Part shown: positions 1 through 6,434 of the stretch, piece after piece | Layout: each line of letters opens with the position of its first letter | Numbering within the stretch: position 1 is the first letter of the stretch | Source of the DNA: Pyrinomonadaceae bacterium | GTDB lineage: Bacteria > Acidobacteriota > Blastocatellia > Pyrinomonadales > Pyrinomonadaceae | Length of the DNA stretch: 9,285 nucleotides | Reading direction: 5' to 3' | NCBI GenBank assembly: GCA_025937955.1 | Contig: JAICQI010000189.1 | Span: 1-9,285, forward strand | Notes under the pieces: generated by a model | What the model was told of the DNA's origin: nothing | The model's input: only the letters and a program-made list of their open reading frames with translations | Database searches by the model: none | Program-made: the position numbers and the translations under genes

Positions 1-213
1 GCCCGTGGCATCCAGGCGTCAAATTGGTAGGTTTGGGTAGCAGCGATCGTGAAGCTCCACGGGACAAGCCCGTGGCATCCAGGCGTCAAATTGGTAGGTT
101 TGGGTAGCAGCGATCGTGAACCTCCACGGGACAAGCCCGTGGCATCCAGGCGCCAAATTGGTAGGTTTGGGTAGCAGCGATCGTGAACCTCCACGGGACA
201 AGCCCGTGGCATC
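1..213. repeat. 67-bp tandem repeat array with boundary hairpins
   Basis: Three full direct repeats of 67 bp occupy 1-67, 68-134 and 135-201, followed by a 12-bp partial copy at 202-213. The copies are nearly identical: I see two variable positions, G at 54 against C in the other two copies, and C at 153 against T in the first two. The array may continue left of the window. At each unit boundary CCACGGG and CCCGTGG form a 7-bp stem with a 5-nt loop, at 57-75, 124-142 and 191-209. Each unit also contains the palindrome CGATCG. The unit length is constant and there are no variable spacers, so this is not a CRISPR array. The near identity points to recent amplification or gene conversion. The last hairpin ends 15 bp from the stop codon of the minus-strand TPR gene, so the array forms its 3' flank. 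Function unknown; a dispersed REP-like palindromic element is the most likely class (inference). Confidence 0.93.
191..209 (-). other. Hairpin just downstream of the TPR gene
   Basis: This is the repeat-boundary hairpin closest to the TPR gene, with a 7-bp G+C-rich stem and 5-nt loop starting 15 nt after the stop codon. On the minus strand it is not followed by a U-tract, so it does not fit a classical intrinsic terminator. It could still stabilise the 3' end of the VWFA-TPR transcript or cause partial termination, as REP elements can do. The stem is seen in the sequence; the role is inferred. Confidence 0.4.
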
Positions 214-224
214 TGCAAAGCAAT

Positions 225-1196
225 TCACTTCCGCAAGGTCTCGGCGAGTTTGCGAACGGCTTCGGCATCTGATGCGTTGGGGACGAGAGTAAGGTAGGCG
301 ACGAGATGTTTGAGAGCTTCTTCTCGCCGGCCTTCGTTGTTGGCGATTTGTCCGAGCGCGATGTGGGCGCGCGCGGCTTTTTGCTCATCGAGCTCGAGCG
401 CGCGTTTGAAATGTTTGCTTGCGGTCTTTTCGTCGTTTTCGAGAACGGCCCAACCGAGGTATAGATGCGCGGCCCAACTCGCTTCCTCGAGTCGTATAGC
501 TTCGTTTAACTCGCGCGCCGCTTCTGGTCGTCGCTTCAGGTTGAGCAAAACGATGCCATACTCGATTCTCGGCTCTGCTCGCCCCGGCGCAATCTGTGGC
601 AACGATTCGAGCACGTTTGCCGCCTCGTCGAACTTCCTCTGCAGTCGCAATTCTCGTCCCAGTGCCAGCCGCGCGGCGTAATACTTGGGATAAACTGCTA
701 TGGCCTTCTGCAACTCCTCTACCGCACGCTGTGAGTCTGCCGACTCCAGTGCTTTCATGCCTGCGCGATAGTGTTTCTGAGCGTCCTTTGGAACATTGAG
801 ATCGACGTCAGCAGTGATCACGCCAAGGGTCTGTTTCTTCGCCGATTTTAGAGGTACATCAACCAACAGCATGACCAGGTTTGGTGTTGGCGCGGTCCTG
901 ATAGGAGGATACAGGCTAACTTTCGTGCTCGTTGCCTCAAATAAATCCGTTTCCATCGTCTCGACCAGATAATCTCCCTCTCGCAGCGATTTGAAGATGA
1001 ACCGGCCTTCTGCGGTCGTGAAGGTTTCCGTAATCGTTCGCATGTCTGACGCCAACACCAGCTTGACGTGTATTCCTCTCAACTCTGCTGCCTGAGAGCG
1101 CACTCGTCCTTCAATCTGGTGAAGAGCATTCTGCGCATAAATCCCGCTCGAACCGAATAGCGAAATCAGCGCAAGGACGAGGAACATTCGACGCAT
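225..1196 (-). CDS. Secreted TPR-repeat protein with N-terminal carboxypeptidase-regulatory-like domain
   Basis: A 323-residue exported protein of unknown specific function. Residues 1-21 look like a Sec signal peptide: basic start, hydrophobic core, likely cleavage after Ala21 before Gln. Residues about 27-98 resemble a carboxypeptidase-regulatory-like (transthyretin-type) beta domain, with the pattern of a GRV start, T-x-T-x-x-x-G-x-F-x-F and L-x-x-G-x-Y-x-V. After a linker, residues about 137-310 form tetratricopeptide repeats, recognisable from repeated A-x-x-x-L-x-x-A-[IL]-x-[LV] helices and small/Tyr positions (LGRELRLQRKFDEA, YGIVLLNLKRRPEA, YLGWAVLENDEKTA, LGQIANNEGRREEA). TPRs usually mediate protein-protein contacts. 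The start lies 8 bp after the stop of the VWFA gene, and its weak Shine-Dalgarno (AGGTG) overlaps that stop, so the two are very likely co-transcribed and perhaps translationally coupled. A partnership of the two secreted products is inference. The domain reading is good; the function is not assigned. Confidence 0.9.
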   Translation of the reverse strand: MRRMFLVLALISLFGSSGIYAQNALHQIEGRVRSQAAELRGIHVKLVLASDMRTITETFTTAEGRFIFKSLREGDYLVETMETDLFEATSTKVSLYPPIRTAPTPNLVMLLVDVPLKSAKKQTLGVITADVDLNVPKDAQKHYRAGMKALESADSQRAVEELQKAIAVYPKYYAARLALGRELRLQRKFDEAANVLESLPQIAPGRAEPRIEYGIVLLNLKRRPEAARELNEAIRLEEASWAAHLYLGWAVLENDEKTASKHFKRALELDEQKAARAHIALGQIANNEGRREEALKHLVAYLTLVPNASDAEAVRKLAETLRK

Positions 1197-1204
1197 ATCT
1201 GCAC

Positions 1205-3397
1205 CTACTCGACGATCGCGAAGTCTAACGTTTGCACTGCTGTGTTGGGCTTGTTCCTTAGTTTGTCAGTCACCATAACTTGCAGAACGTACCCACCGGC
1301 AGGCAGTTCGGGACCAAGTCGTAACCCACCAGTCACGCGCAAGCGTTTCATATCCGTTTGCGTGCCGGGATCAAAGGGAGAGAGTTTCCCGGCAAATACC
1401 TGTTTGCCTTCACGAAACAGGAACATCTGCGTCTCGAGTTGCGGGCGGCCGTCGTTCACTCCAGCGTTATAAATTGTGTAGCTATAACTGAGAACCATTC
1501 CGTGCGTCAGCCGGCGCAGAGATGGCACCGCCTGCAACAAAGCATCTCCACCCTGAGTTGCAGCCTGGTTGATACCGTTAATCACCACCCCTGACAAGGT
1601 GAGATGGTTTTTCGCGACATCGGGAACCTGAACGAACTGACCAGCAGAACCGATACGATCCGTGGCAACGTCGCGTACGGCAACGCGCAACTGATAAGCG
1701 CCACTCTTTTTCACCGGCACATTCAGGACAAAACTCAAGCCGTTTTTTTGCACGCCTGCAAACGCTTCGTCTTTGACGTCTAAAGTTTGCGTGTCGCTGA
1801 ATTGATCGACAACCTTTCCATCCTCACCTAAATTAACCGCCACGATATCCAGTACTGTCTGTTGTGACTTGTTAGGCTGTTCATTGAACGTTAAGTCTTC
1901 TGCTTCCAAATGCAGGAGGACTCTCAGATAAGAACCTTCGGCGCGATCGTTAAAAAACAGCGGAGTGATACGCACGGCGACAGCTCCCGCCGCGAATGGT
2001 GATATCAGCGCCTGGCTGAGTCGCTGCTCTCGTGTCTTGGCGCTCGCGATTTCGTTCGCGCCGGTGTAGTAACCCTCGCGTGATCGAACATTCACGCCCG
2101 AGCGTTTCACTTTGATAGACAATTTGTGGAAGCGTGCGCGCCCATCAGATTCGCTGGGACGGTAGGCAAGTAGGTAGTAACCACTTTGGTCCTGAAGCAT
2201 GCGCTCGGTAGCCAGACTGAGATTGTTTGTATTGACGGTGAACAGTCCCCCCGTCCGATCCGCCAAAAACGACAACACAGTGTGGTTTTGAATATTTTGA
2301 TTATCCCGCTGCGCAACCAGCGCGTCGAGGCGTTTAAAGGCCGCACTCGAGCCGCCCTCCTGGAGAGCGATGGATGCCGCTGTTGGTGCAACATCATTTC
2401 TCGTGGGAGTGCCACGGTTTCGAAGTGGTGGAGTAGGAGGAGTTCCCGGATTCTGAAAAGAATTCGGATCGAACGTGTAACCTGGCCCCGAAACCTTGTC
2501 TTCCGCCGTTAGATTAAGCGGATTCAAACCGCTGGCGTCCACTGTATATAGGACAGTCGATGATCGGTTAGCCTGATCAGCGACCTGTCTCAGGCTCTCT
2601 ATCAATCGAACGTTGCGACCTTGCGTAGTAAAAAGGCGAAATGATTCTGCTATCAGCAAAACTGCTTTACGGCCGGTCACATCTCGAAGTCCCCGCACCA
2701 CCAGATTCAGCGTGCCGATCGTTCCAACCGCGTATATCGATGCGCGTTCCTCTTCGACCTCATTCAGGATCTGTGCTCCCTGAACAGAGGTAACTTCCTG
2801 CTGGGTATTCACCGGAGCAAAAGGACCTAACGCTCCACGACCGGCGCCAAACCACGAAATTCGCGCAATCATGGCCAGCAGTCTGCTTTTGTCTGACGTG
2901 AATTGTTGTAGGGCTCCGCTGGCCTTGGTGGTCTGCACGATCGCAACCAGGTCGTTAGGTTGCATTTGATTTTGGACAAACTCTTTCAAGGCCTTTCGAA
3001 CGGAAACTATGCTTTCAGCGGAAAGACCTAAATCATCCACAACGATGGCAAGAGTTCGCCTTGTCTGCGCTTCGTTTACCGGCAGGGAGGGCAATTCCGG
3101 AGAACTGTTTTTATCGGCCGGCTTTGTCGCCGGCTGGTTGGCAGTTGAAATATAAGAAAAGTGACTGAGTGTTTGCCGCTTACCATCTTCCAGGATTTCA
3201 AAATCCTCAGGCCGGAGATCGGTAACCTGCCGTCCCGATTTATCGGTGACAATCACGTCTGCTTGTACGAGGTTTGTAGTTACGCGAACAACGTCATCGT
3301 GTGCCGGCGCAGCGGGAGAAGGAGCCGGCTTTTGTGCCGTTACTGATGTGAATGCTGCGATTACAAACGTAGCCGCGTACAAAGACAATACTTTCAT
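1205..3397 (-). CDS. Secreted VWFA-related protein (acidobacterial TIGR03436 type)
   Basis: A protein of 730 residues, a family typical of Acidobacteriota and of unknown function. I chose the ATG at 3397, not the in-frame ATG at 3427. The former has AGGTG at 3404-3408 with a 6-nt spacer and begins directly with a signal peptide (MKVLSLYAATF..., likely cleavage after Ala21); the latter has no ribosome binding site and adds ten unconvincing residues. Numbered from 3397, residues about 39-82 hold the usual N-terminal element (TTNLVQADVIVTDKSG, then DLRPEDFEILEDGK). Residues about 115-415 are a von Willebrand factor A-like fold. The family motifs LADRTGG (about 379-385), YYLLAYRP (about 407-414) and VRSREGYY (about 437-444) are present. 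The last 280 residues look beta-rich. The position of the metal-binding DxSxS motif reads DDLGL, lacking both serines. The gene leads the VWFA-TPR operon; 143 bp separate it from the metallothionein upstream. Confidence 0.92.
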   Translation of the reverse strand: MKVLSLYAATFVIAAFTSVTAQKPAPSPAAPAHDDVVRVTTNLVQADVIVTDKSGRQVTDLRPEDFEILEDGKRQTLSHFSYISTANQPATKPADKNSSPELPSLPVNEAQTRRTLAIVVDDLGLSAESIVSVRKALKEFVQNQMQPNDLVAIVQTTKASGALQQFTSDKSRLLAMIARISWFGAGRGALGPFAPVNTQQEVTSVQGAQILNEVEEERASIYAVGTIGTLNLVVRGLRDVTGRKAVLLIAESFRLFTTQGRNVRLIESLRQVADQANRSSTVLYTVDASGLNPLNLTAEDKVSGPGYTFDPNSFQNPGTPPTPPLRNRGTPTRNDVAPTAASIALQEGGSSAAFKRLDALVAQRDNQNIQNHTVLSFLADRTGGLFTVNTNNLSLATERMLQDQSGYYLLAYRPSESDGRARFHKLSIKVKRSGVNVRSREGYYTGANEIASAKTREQRLSQALISPFAAGAVAVRITPLFFNDRAEGSYLRVLLHLEAEDLTFNEQPNKSQQTVLDIVAVNLGEDGKVVDQFSDTQTLDVKDEAFAGVQKNGLSFVLNVPVKKSGAYQLRVAVRDVATDRIGSAGQFVQVPDVAKNHLTLSGVVINGINQAATQGGDALLQAVPSLRRLTHGMVLSYSYTIYNAGVNDGRPQLETQMFLFREGKQVFAGKLSPFDPGTQTDMKRLRVTGGLRLGPELPAGGYVLQVMVTDKLRNKPNTAVQTLDFAIVE

Positions 3398-3403
3398 GGA
3401 CGA

Positions 3404-3408
3404 CACCT
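3404..3408 (-). promoter_or_regulatory. Ribosome binding site deciding the VWFA start
   Basis: AGGTG on the minus strand lies 6 nt before the ATG at 3397. No comparable motif precedes the ATG at 3427, where the upstream sequence is A+T-rich without a purine run. This supports the shorter protein, whose first residue then opens the signal peptide. Confidence 0.6.
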
Positions 3409-3540
3409 GTAGGGCCGCGTTCGGCATTCGTGAATTTTAGGGTCGATTTAAAGCTGATCGGGGAGATCTCGGAAATGATAGTCGAGTTCTTAAGCTAATG
3501 CTATGAGGAATCAGAAATTCCCCCGACCTGCACAGCTGTA

Positions 3541-3690
3541 TCAAAGGCACTCGGAATGACCGCAACTACAGTTTGTCTCAGTGCCACCAGCCGCGTTCCT
3601 ACAATGTGTGCTGCAATACTCATCACCGGAGGGTGCCGGACATTTGCACGGTGTGTGAGCGCATTTTTCGGTCGACTCTGCGTTGTTCAT
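3541..3690 (-). CDS. Small Cys-rich bacterial metallothionein (SmtA/BmtA-like)
   Basis: A 49-residue protein with 8 Cys and 3 His. Read directly from the minus strand, it begins MNNAESTEKCAHTPCKC and ends SCGHSECL before TGA. From memory, cyanobacterial SmtA (prokaryotic metallothionein family) has KCACEPCLC, then YYCSEAC, then GCGHTGC. The same skeleton is seen here: K-C-A-x-x-P-C-x-C, then Y-C-S-x-x-C, then a GG pair, then C-G-H-x-x-C. Potential ligands are C10, H12, C15, C17, C26, H29, C30, C41, C43, H45 and C48. The likely role is cytosolic binding of Zn, Cd or Cu for storage or detoxification; there is no signal peptide. Differences from SmtA: His12 replaces a Cys, the final Cys is missing because the protein ends in Leu49, and C41 is extra. 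The ribosome binding site AGGAGGGG at 3695-3702 is excellent. The gene lies 81 bp after the permease and 143 bp before the VWFA gene, with room for its own promoter. The family call is strong; which metal is bound cannot be told. Confidence 0.87.
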   Translation of the reverse strand: MNNAESTEKCAHTPCKCPAPSGDEYCSTHCRNAAGGTETNCSCGHSECL

Positions 3691-3694
3691 TTTT

Positions 3695-3702
3695 CCCCTC
3701 CT
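3695..3702 (-). promoter_or_regulatory. Strong ribosome binding site of the metallothionein gene
   Basis: AGGAGGGG on the minus strand contains the full consensus AGGAGG, 6 nt before the ATG at 3690. It is the best Shine-Dalgarno in the window. It is strong independent support that the short downstream reading frame is a translated gene. Confidence 0.85.
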
Positions 3703-3718
3703 AAAGCATTTTTAAACA

Positions 3719-3745
3719 CTCTGATATAGCACAGAGCATGTGTAT
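3719..3745 (-). promoter_or_regulatory. Possible promoter/operator of the metallothionein gene
   Basis: In the 81-bp gap before the metallothionein, the minus strand carries TATATC, which could be a -10 box; I find no convincing -35. The inverted repeat CTCTG (3719-3723) / CAGAG (3732-3736) brackets this box. A second, imperfect dyad pairs ATAGCACA (3726-3733) with TGTGTAT (3739-3745), with one bulged base. Metallothionein genes are often controlled by metal-sensing repressors such as SmtB/ArsR-type proteins that bind dyads at the promoter, but no such regulator is encoded in the window. The assignment is speculative. Confidence 0.25.
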
Positions 3746-3771
3746 CATCACAGCCTTTCGCGGGGCCTGCA

Positions 3772-6225
3772 TCAATCACTGCGCAACGTTCGAATCGGAT
3801 CGATCTTTGTTGCTCGTCGTGCGGGAATGAAGGAAGCGAGGAGCGCGATACAGATGACTAAGGTCGCCATCGAAATGTAGATCAACGGATCAGTCGCGCT
3901 TACTCCGAAAAGAAGGGACTTCATAAACTGGTTCAGGGCGAGGGATGCGGTAAAGCCGATCAGGAGTCCGGCACCGGCTAAGATGGCGCCTTCTCCGAGC
4001 ATCAGCTTCATCACTGCGCTCTTCTGTGCACCCAACGCGACTCTGATACCTATCTCTCTGTTTCGCTGCACGACTGCGAAGTTCATAGTCGCATAGATTC
4101 CCCCCGCAGCTAACAAGGCAGCCAGGAATCCAAACGCTGTAAATAGCCACAAGTTAAAGCGTCGCGGCGCGACGGCATCAGCGACGAACTGATCGAATGG
4201 TCGAACATTGAACACCACCGCGCGCGAGTCAAGTGCCTGTAACTTCTGTTGGACGGGAACGATCAATGAGGAAGGATTCGCTGTCGTTTTCACTACGAAA
4301 TTCATGATAGGGAACGTGGCAGACTGCTGATACGAGACGTAGAGTGCAGGTTCCGCATCAAGCTCCAGGCTTCTATGTTTGATACTCGCGACTACTCCTA
4401 CAATCTCCCCTTTAACAAACTGCGATTCCCCGGCGAGTCGAACACCAACGGGTTCTTTTCCTGCAAGATATGTTCGAGCGAACGCCTCGTTGATTACGAA
4501 CGCCTTTGGCGCACCCTCGCGTTCACGTTCATCGAACAAACGTCCCTTCTTCAATTCCACTCCGGCCGTCTCGAAGAAAGACGGTGACACTACACGGTAA
4601 TCAGTAACTCTTTCATCAGCCTCGGTAGCGTTCGTCTCGCCTGCGATCCGAAAGGGCAGCTTCATTGTGCGGCCGCCGAGTGGCAGGTGTGATATCGCGC
4701 CAACTGAAGTCACACCGGGTAATGTACTCAGCGTCTCGAGTGCCTGAGTGAAGAGTTGCGTGCGTTGCGGGCTGCCATTCGGATAATCAGCAAAACTCAA
4801 CGACAGTCCAGCCGTTACAAGGCGGTCACTTTTAACTCCGGGATTTATAGCCTGCAATCGCCAGAAGCTCTTTACGACCAGACCCGCGCCAGTTAACAGG
4901 ATCATCGCCAATGCAATCTGCCCGACTACCAGAGCTCGACGAACTCGATTTGCTCGATGAGGAGTTGTTCCAAGACTGTTAGAGTTTTTAAGTGCATCGT
5001 TGAGTTGCAACTGCGATGCTTGAAATGCGGGCAATAAGCCAAACATGATCGTGCTGAGAAACGATATGGCCAAGGCGAAACAGAAAGCGGGTACGCTCAG
5101 AGCTGATTCTGTCAGACGAGGTATTGAATCGGGACCGAGGGTGCGCACCACGGTAAGACACGCTGCGGCGACAAACACGCCGAGAACGCCGCCCAAAGCG
5201 GAGAGCAGCAAATTCTCGATCAGGAATTGCCGCACTATTCGGAACCTGCCGGCGCCAAGTGCGAGCCGTAACGCCAACTCGCGACGTCTGATGTGAATGC
5301 GTCCGAGCTGCAGGTTGGCGACATTCGCACACGCGATGACTAACACGATCGCAACCGCACCGAACAACAGCAGCAATGCCGCGCTCGAGTTGCCGAATAG
5401 ATGCGCGCGCAGTGGCTGAAGCTGAACACCCCAACCTTTGTTCGTGTCGGGATAAAGTTCCGCCTGTCGTTGGGCCAAGGTGTTTATGTCGGCTTGCGCT
5501 TGTTCGATACTGACGCCGGGCTTGAGTCGTCCAATCGTGCGCCAGTTATGTGAACCGCCGCGCTCGAGATCTTCGTGTGTGATCTCAGTCATCGTGAAGA
5601 CATCGACGCGCGCCGGGAAATTGGTTTCGGCGGGAAGAACACCAACTATGACACCCGTGTCGCCAGTGCTTAACCCGAACGTAATCTTCTTTCCGATAAC
5701 AGTCTGATCGCCGCCGAATTGCCGGAGCCATAAGGCGTGACTAATGATCACGCTATCTTCAGGTTCATCAACTTCTGCGAAGTCTCTTCCCAGTTGCGGT
5801 TGCACTCCGAGCGTGCGAAAGAAGTTGGGCGTGACATAAACGCTTTCCACGCGTTCCGGAGATTTGGCTCCATAAAGATTGACGGGAAGCGTTCCCCACG
5901 CGGCAATGCGTTCGAAGCTTTGACTTTGCTCGCGAAAATCGAGGATATCGGCAGGGTTGAGAAAGGCCCCGGTGACGCCCAGTTGCGTATTTCGATTAGT
6001 CAGCCAGACAACTCGCTCCGCGCCAGCGTAGGGCAGCGGCCGAATCAGCACCGTAAGCACCACGCTGAAGATCGCTGTATTCGCGCCGATACCGAGCGCC
6101 AGCATAAGAGTTGCGATAAAGACAAAACTCCGACTCCTCGAGAGTGTCCGACAGGCATACCGAAGATCCTGCCAGGTATCAGCCAGTGGTCGAAACCTCT
6201 CAACATCTCGATACTCTTCATTCAT
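3772..6225 (-). CDS. MacB/FtsX-type ABC transporter permease, acidobacterial duplicated orphan permease (ADOP) family
   Basis: An 817-residue inner-membrane protein made of two MacB-like halves. Each half has an N-terminal membrane helix (about 34-60 and 430-450), a periplasmic MacB_PCD-type domain (about 65-275 and 455-700) and three C-terminal helices of the FtsX type (about 281-302, 335-360 and 380-400; then three in about 710-810). The duplication shows in paired cytoplasmic motifs: RRRELALRLALGAG (about 313-326) and QRNREIGIRVALGAQ after the fifth helix. It ends with the typical ARRATKIDPIRTLRSD tail. The N-terminus DTWQDLRYACRTLSRSRSF is characteristic of the ADOP family (TIGR03434). 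No ATPase or periplasmic adaptor gene is adjacent, fitting the 'orphan' label; substrate unknown, perhaps export or lipoprotein/peptide handling by analogy to MacB. The ATG at 6225 lacks a good Shine-Dalgarno: GGTGA lies 10 nt away inside a small hairpin. Length and architecture are complete, with no frameshift seen. Confidence 0.93.
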   Translation of the reverse strand: MNEEYRDVERFRPLADTWQDLRYACRTLSRSRSFVFIATLMLALGIGANTAIFSVVLTVLIRPLPYAGAERVVWLTNRNTQLGVTGAFLNPADILDFREQSQSFERIAAWGTLPVNLYGAKSPERVESVYVTPNFFRTLGVQPQLGRDFAEVDEPEDSVIISHALWLRQFGGDQTVIGKKITFGLSTGDTGVIVGVLPAETNFPARVDVFTMTEITHEDLERGGSHNWRTIGRLKPGVSIEQAQADINTLAQRQAELYPDTNKGWGVQLQPLRAHLFGNSSAALLLLFGAVAIVLVIACANVANLQLGRIHIRRRELALRLALGAGRFRIVRQFLIENLLLSALGGVLGVFVAAACLTVVRTLGPDSIPRLTESALSVPAFCFALAISFLSTIMFGLLPAFQASQLQLNDALKNSNSLGTTPHRANRVRRALVVGQIALAMILLTGAGLVVKSFWRLQAINPGVKSDRLVTAGLSLSFADYPNGSPQRTQLFTQALETLSTLPGVTSVGAISHLPLGGRTMKLPFRIAGETNATEADERVTDYRVVSPSFFETAGVELKKGRLFDEREREGAPKAFVINEAFARTYLAGKEPVGVRLAGESQFVKGEIVGVVASIKHRSLELDAEPALYVSYQQSATFPIMNFVVKTTANPSSLIVPVQQKLQALDSRAVVFNVRPFDQFVADAVAPRRFNLWLFTAFGFLAALLAAGGIYATMNFAVVQRNREIGIRVALGAQKSAVMKLMLGEGAILAGAGLLIGFTASLALNQFMKSLLFGVSATDPLIYISMATLVICIALLASFIPARRATKIDPIRTLRSD

Positions 6226-6229
6226 ATTT

Positions 6230-6242
6230 GCGGTATCACCGC
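6230..6242 (-). promoter_or_regulatory. Small hairpin over the presumed ribosome binding region of the permease gene
   Basis: On the minus strand GCGGT-GAT-ACCGC forms a perfect 5-bp stem with a 3-nt loop, 4 nt before the start codon at 6225. It contains the only GGTGA-like Shine-Dalgarno candidate. If it forms in RNA it would partly hide the ribosome site and lower translation. The structure is seen; the effect is inferred, and short hairpins of this kind also occur by chance. Confidence 0.3.
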
Positions 6243-6314
6243 CCGCGCAAGTGTCTTCATTATTGGCTGAATGTCAATAAGAGATCTGTTGGCTTCGCTG
6301 GATGTGAGACACTG

Positions 6315-6328
6315 TCTTGAGATCAAGA
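6315..6328. promoter_or_regulatory. Dyad TCTTGA-N2-TCAAGA in the divergent intergenic region
   Basis: A perfect 6-bp inverted repeat with a 2-bp centre lies between the divergently transcribed permease (start 6225) and small Cys/His protein (start 6435). The symmetry suits a dimeric regulator, but no matching regulator gene is in the window and no promoter boxes around it are convincing. Operator function is only a possibility. Confidence 0.25.
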
Positions 6329-6356
6329 GCCTACCCTGAGACTTGACTCCATCCAC

Positions 6357-6398
6357 TCCGGCTTCGCCGCCGGATGTGAGGCGAGGCTCTGCCTCGCC
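6357..6398. repeat. Paired G+C-rich hairpins in the divergent intergenic region
   Basis: Two adjacent inverted repeats: TCCGGC/GCCGGA at 6357-6362 and 6369-6374 (6-bp stem, 6-nt loop), then GGCGAGGC/GCCTCGCC at 6380-6387 and 6391-6398 (8-bp stem, 3-nt loop). The octamer GATGTGAG occurs at 6373-6380 between them and again at 6301-6308, suggesting that part of the region has been duplicated. Neither stem has a following U-tract, so intrinsic termination is unlikely, and the neighbouring genes diverge from here in any case. The arrangement resembles a dispersed REP/BIME-type palindromic element. The rest of 6226-6434 shows no gene that I can support. Confidence 0.6.
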
Positions 6399-6434
6399 GT
6401 AAGTTTCAACCGGTCACGTTAAGGAAGTTCGAGA

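Noticed and set aside
1..213. CRISPR array
   Set aside because: The repeats are contiguous and identical along the full 67 bp, with no variable spacers, and there are no cas genes.
19..388. Overlapping minus-strand reading frames running through the 67-bp repeats
   Set aside because: Their peptides are translations of the repeat in successive frames, ending in the same PNLPI-like string, and they run antisense or out of frame into the TPR gene. No ribosome site or domain supports them.
3398..3427. Ten-codon N-terminal extension of the VWFA protein
   Set aside because: No Shine-Dalgarno before the ATG at 3427, and the extension would sit in front of a normal signal peptide. The ATG at 3397 has AGGTG at good spacing.
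3428..3540. Further small gene or terminator between the metallothionein and VWFA genes
   Set aside because: Only a weak GGAAT/ATTCC stem and a TAAAAT box without a -35 are seen; no frame with a ribosome site.
6222..6260. 12-codon mini-frame MKTLARAVIPQI whose TGA overlaps the permease ATG (ATGA)
   Set aside because: The ATGA overlap is tempting for a leader peptide, but no Shine-Dalgarno precedes it and the length is within chance expectation.
5737..6270. 177-codon plus-strand reading frame antisense to the permease
   Set aside because: It is the complement of a well-supported ADOP coding region, has no recognisable domain and no ribosome site.
6272..6277. Minus-strand TTGACA as the -35 box of the permease promoter
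   Set aside because: A perfect -35 hexamer, but the sequence 16-18 nt downstream (around ACACTT) is a poor -10, so the promoter is not supported.
6380..6398. Intrinsic terminator
   Set aside because: A strong 8-bp stem, but no U-tract follows on either strand, and the flanking genes point away from it.
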